DNA of 64,000 nt from Bacteroidota bacterium. Its GTDB lineage: Bacteria; Bacteroidota; Bacteroidia; B-17B0; Aurantibacillaceae. A program made the translations under genes and the position numbers. The DNA is taken from positions 1 through 64,000 of the forward strand of contig JACCXH010000073.1 of the NCBI GenBank assembly GCA_013697245.1. The letters run 5' to 3'. The notes under the pieces are model-generated. The model was not told the DNA's origin. It did not search any database and worked only from the letters and a program-made list of their open reading frames with translations. The first letter of the stretch is position 1. Every line of letters starts with the position of its first letter. This document shows positions 62,611-64,000 of the stretch, piece by piece.

Positions 62611-64000
62611 ATGGCAACTATAAAATATTCAGAGCAGATAGCTGATCTAGAAGCGGCAAAAAATTTAGGGCTTTTAGCAGAAGAGTTTGACAAAATTAAA
62701 TCAATACTTGGCCGAACCCCTAATTTTACTGAGGTTTCTATCTTTTCTGTGATGTGGAGCGAGCACTGTTCTTATAAAAATTCAATTACCTGGCTAAAAA
62801 CTTTACCAAAAGACGGGCCACATATGCTGGCCAAGGCCGGTGAGGAAAATGCAGGGTTAGTTGATATAGGAGATGGTTTGGCTTGTTGTTTTAAAATAGA
62901 ATCGCATAACCACCCAAGTGCTATTGAGCCATACCAAGGTGCAGCAACAGGTGTTGGCGGTATAAACCGCGATATATTTACAATGGGCGCAAGGCCAATT
63001 GCCCAATTAAACTCTTTGCGTTTTGGCGATCTTAATTCGGCAAAAACCCAATGGCTGTTAAAAGGCGTGGTTAAAGGCATTGGCGATTATGGTAATGCTT
63101 TTGGCATTCCAACCGTTGGCGGCGAGGTTTTTTTTGACGAATGTTATAATGTCAACCCCCTTGTAAACGCTATGAGCGTGGGCATTGTAAAACAAGGCGA
63201 AACAGTAAGCGCTACTTCGTACGGAGCAGGTAACCCTGTGTTTATTGTTGGCTCATCAACCGGCAAGGATGGTATTGCAGGTGCTGCTTTTGCCAGTAAA
63301 GATCTTACCGAAGATTCTGCCAAAGACCTTCCCTCAGTGCAAGTGGGCGACCCATTTCAGGAAAAATTGTTATTGGAGGCTACCTTAGAGGTTATCAAAA
63401 CAGGCGCGGTTGTTGGTATGCAGGATATGGGCGCTGCGGGTATTACCTGTTCTACTTCCGAAATGAGCGCAAAAGGCGAGCATGGGATGAATATTTGGTT
63501 ACATAAAGTACCAACGCGTCAGGCAGGTATGCACCCTTTCGAAATTTTATTGTCAGAGTCTCAGGAACGTATGTTGGTTGTGGTTGAAAAAGGAAAAGAA
63601 CATCTTGTAAAAGCTGTATTTGATAAATGGGACCTTAACTGCGAACAAATTGGCGAAGTAACTACTGGCGACCGATTAAAATATTATATGAATGATGAGC
63701 TTGTAGCAGATGTGCCGGCAGGTGTTTTGGTACTAGGAGGCGGCGCACCGATCTATGAAAGAGAATATAAAGAGCCGGCCTATTACGCTGAATCTAAAAA
63801 ATTTGACATCAATTCTGTTTTTGAACCAACCGATTTAAAACCTATTATGCAGCATTTGGCTAAACATCCCAATTTAGCAAGTAAACGTTGGGTGTATAAC
63901 CAATATGATAGTATGGTAGGCACTATAAATATGAGCACCAACAAACCAAGCGATGCCGCCATTGTAAATATTAAAGGAAGCAACAAAGGTTTGGTAATGA
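62611..64000 (+). CDS. purL: Phosphoribosylformylglycinamidine synthase subunit PurL (5' part)
   Basis: The first 463 codons of the small-type PurL, cut by the window end. MATIKYSEQIADLEAAKNLGLL precedes SVMWSEHCSYKNS (the SEHCSYK motif of PurL), ESHNHPSAIEPYQGAATGVGG, the ATP-binding region MGARPIAQLNSLRFGD, VGGEVFFDE, and VGMQDMGAAGITCSTSEM. It is the fourth step of purine synthesis, acting with PurS and PurQ, which are not in the window. A weak -7 match (TATCTTTA, 62587-62594) precedes it by 17 bp. Nothing in the visible part is unusual. Confidence 0.97.
   Translation, partial: MATIKYSEQIADLEAAKNLGLLAEEFDKIKSILGRTPNFTEVSIFSVMWSEHCSYKNSITWLKTLPKDGPHMLAKAGEENAGLVDIGDGLACCFKIESHNHPSAIEPYQGAATGVGGINRDIFTMGARPIAQLNSLRFGDLNSAKTQWLLKGVVKGIGDYGNAFGIPTVGGEVFFDECYNVNPLVNAMSVGIVKQGETVSATSYGAGNPVFIVGSSTGKDGIAGAAFASKDLTEDSAKDLPSVQVGDPFQEKLLLEATLEVIKTGAVVGMQDMGAAGITCSTSEMSAKGEHGMNIWLHKVPTRQAGMHPFEILLSESQERMLVVVEKGKEHLVKAVFDKWDLNCEQIGEVTTGDRLKYYMNDELVADVPAGVLVLGGGAPIYEREYKEPAYYAESKKFDINSVFEPTDLKPIMQHLAKHPNLASKRWVYNQYDSMVGTINMSTNKPSDAAIVNIKGSNKGLVM

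Overview
The window is AT-rich DNA from a member of the Bacteroidota. Four things support this: seven secreted proteins end in type IX secretion (T9SS) type A sorting domains, several promoters match the Bacteroidota -7 box TAnnTTTG, purine-rich ribosome binding sites are mostly absent, and families typical of the phylum are present (TPR-SpoIIE phosphatases, SiaB/SiaC partners, a MoxR/DUF58/DUF4129/DUF4350 cluster, LamG and PNGase F-like secreted proteins). The order cannot be fixed from the sequence. No rRNA, tRNA, CRISPR array, intact insertion sequence or prophage was seen.

Layout. 1-18.7 kb: envelope and secreted genes (DUF4412-like protein, holin-like membrane protein, a lipoprotein, a MORN-repeat protein, GH18 chitinase-like, PNGase F-like, cytochrome c/copper-monooxygenase-like lipoprotein with DUF420) around housekeeping lepA. 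18.7-24.2 kb: an accessory stretch. It holds a three-gene minus-strand module (Dam-type methyltransferase broken by one amber codon, a 4-TM protein, a DGQHR-domain protein), three small genes each with its own hairpin (6-TM protein, a protein carrying a fragment of the HU fold, an FN3 protein), and a 1.07 kb gene-free interval. That interval contains 18 head-to-tail degenerate units of 20-21 bp, followed by two perfect 16-bp palindromes. 24.2-30.4 kb: three co-directional T9SS substrates led by a metzincin/beta-helix protein. 30.4-35 kb: odhA and odhB of 2-oxoglutarate dehydrogenase with a RelE/ParE-type toxin-antitoxin pair lying exactly between them. 35-42.3 kb: SPOR protein, alpha/beta hydrolase, and three tandem TPR signalling proteins, two with SpoIIE/PP2C domains and one that stops where the phosphatase would begin. 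42.3-49.5 kb: RDD gene diverging from a spoIIM-like / membrane / DUF4129 / DUF4350 / moxR / DUF58 operon. A GxxExxY gene remnant bounded by inverted repeats sits inside this operon. 49.5-58.6 kb: a paralogue of the first lipoprotein, an ABCG-like transporter with TerB-like and FHA-like N-terminal regions, and a giant uncharacterised exported beta-rich protein. 58.7-62.5 kb: a SiaA/SiaB/SiaC-type phospho-switch in which the SiaB-like kinase is a tandem duplication in one chain. 62.6 kb to the end: purL, cut by the window edge.

Themes. Signalling is dominated by TPR-linked PP2C phosphatases. The only recognisable kinase/target pair is the SiaB/SiaC pair, and no GGDEF output protein is visible. 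Several operons have been entered by foreign or repetitive DNA without being broken: the toxin-antitoxin pair in odhAB, the GxxExxY element in the moxR operon, and a dispersed repeat that now encodes the signal peptide of the cytochrome lipoprotein. The least explained structure is the 21-bp periodic array at 23538-23912.
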